NCBI GenBank assembly: GCA_934190685.1
Contig: CAKPTK010000105.1
Coordinates: 1-7,594, forward strand
Direction: 5' to 3'
DNA: 7,594 bases
Origin: an uncultured Prevotella sp.
GTDB lineage: Bacteria; Bacteroidota; Bacteroidia; Bacteroidales; Bacteroidaceae
This document shows, one piece after another, positions 7,325 to 7,594 of this stretch. Position numbers and translations under genes: made by a program. Within the stretch, counting starts at the first letter, position 1; each line of letters begins with the position of its first letter. The notes beneath the pieces were generated by a model that was given only the letters and a program-made list of their open reading frames with translations, did no database searches and was not told the origin of the DNA.

Positions 7325-7594
7325 ATGAGAAAGATAAATATATTTCTCTGCCTGGCGGCTTCATGGCTCGCAGCATCCTGTATAGACGACAAGGGCAATT
7401 ATGATTATGTCAGCGGAGAGTCTGTAATGCCTGTCTCCATCACAGGCATGGCAAAGGACACGACCATCCAACAAGGCTCCGACTTGGTGCTCACGGCGGG
7501 CAAACACTTCATCGTGAACAACGACGACCCCTCACGCTACACCTATCAATGGTCTGTGAGCGAGGCGACCACTGGCGGATTCCTTCCCACAAGA
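7325..7594 (+). CDS. PKD-like family lipoprotein, N-terminal part (runs off window end)
   Basis: The first 90 codons of a lipoprotein gene, open to the last base of the window with no stop. The signal peptide (MRKINIFLCLAASWLAASC) ends in lipobox AASC, Cys19. The mature start CIDDKGNYDY is characteristic of the Bacteroidota PKD-like lipoproteins that follow DUF4843 genes in SusCD operons. The segment VMPVSITGMAKDTTIQQGSD then the Tyr-x-Trp run YTYQWSV (73-79) looks like the first Ig/PKD-type beta sandwich. The start lies 31 bases after the DUF4843 stop, so the same transcript is likely. Full family members are several hundred residues, so most of this protein is unseen. The function is unproven; a surface-exposed, substrate-binding or scaffold role in the SusCD complex is an inference from context. 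Confidence 0.84.
   Translation, partial: MRKINIFLCLAASWLAASCIDDKGNYDYVSGESVMPVSITGMAKDTTIQQGSDLVLTAGKHFIVNNDDPSRYTYQWSVSEATTGGFLPTR

Overview
The window is a segment of a Bacteroidota chromosome, most likely order Bacteroidales. A Prevotella-like genus is plausible but unproven. The phylum call rests on the gene content: an ECF sigma factor of the SusCD-linked type, a FecR anti-sigma factor with a C-terminal DUF4974-like domain, a SusC/RagA TonB-dependent transporter, a SusD/RagB lipoprotein, a DUF4843 lipoprotein and a PKD-like lipoprotein. It also rests on the lack of Shine-Dalgarno sequences in front of the genes, where the leaders are A/T-rich. The coding sequences strongly favour C- and G-ending codons (AAC, GAC, ATC, TTC), while the gaps between genes are visibly richer in A and T.

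Layout, all on the + strand. Positions 1-321 are the C-terminal part of an ECF sigma factor; its beginning lies upstream of the window. After 37 bases comes the membrane-anchored FecR anti-sigma factor (359-1561). A 66-base A/T-rich gap, the longest in the window, leads to the 1126-residue SusC-like transporter (1628-5008), which carries an extra N-terminal STN signalling domain. It is followed at short spacing (37, 22 and 31 bases) by the SusD-like lipoprotein (5046-6497), a DUF4843 lipoprotein (6520-7293) and the first 90 codons of a PKD-like lipoprotein (7325 to the window end). No stretch above 300 bases lacks a gene. I see no RNA gene, mobile element, CRISPR array or convincing terminator.

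How the parts fit together: SusC and SusD form an outer-membrane import unit in which the surface lipoprotein SusD lids the TonB-driven SusC barrel. The two extra lipoproteins occupy the place of SusE/SusF-type accessory binding proteins. When ligand is bound or transported, the STN domain of SusC is expected to contact the periplasmic part of FecR. FecR then releases or activates the sigma factor, which turns on the transport genes. The substrate cannot be read from this window: no glycoside hydrolase, protease or other degradative enzyme is visible, so calling it a polysaccharide utilization locus would be premature. The architecture is of a known kind. The points most worth a second look are a pyrimidine-rich motif shared by the leaders of fecR and susC, a possible self-cleavage site in FecR, the matching STN-like domains in FecR and SusC, and Bacteroides-type O-glycosylation motifs found once in each lipoprotein but not in SusC.
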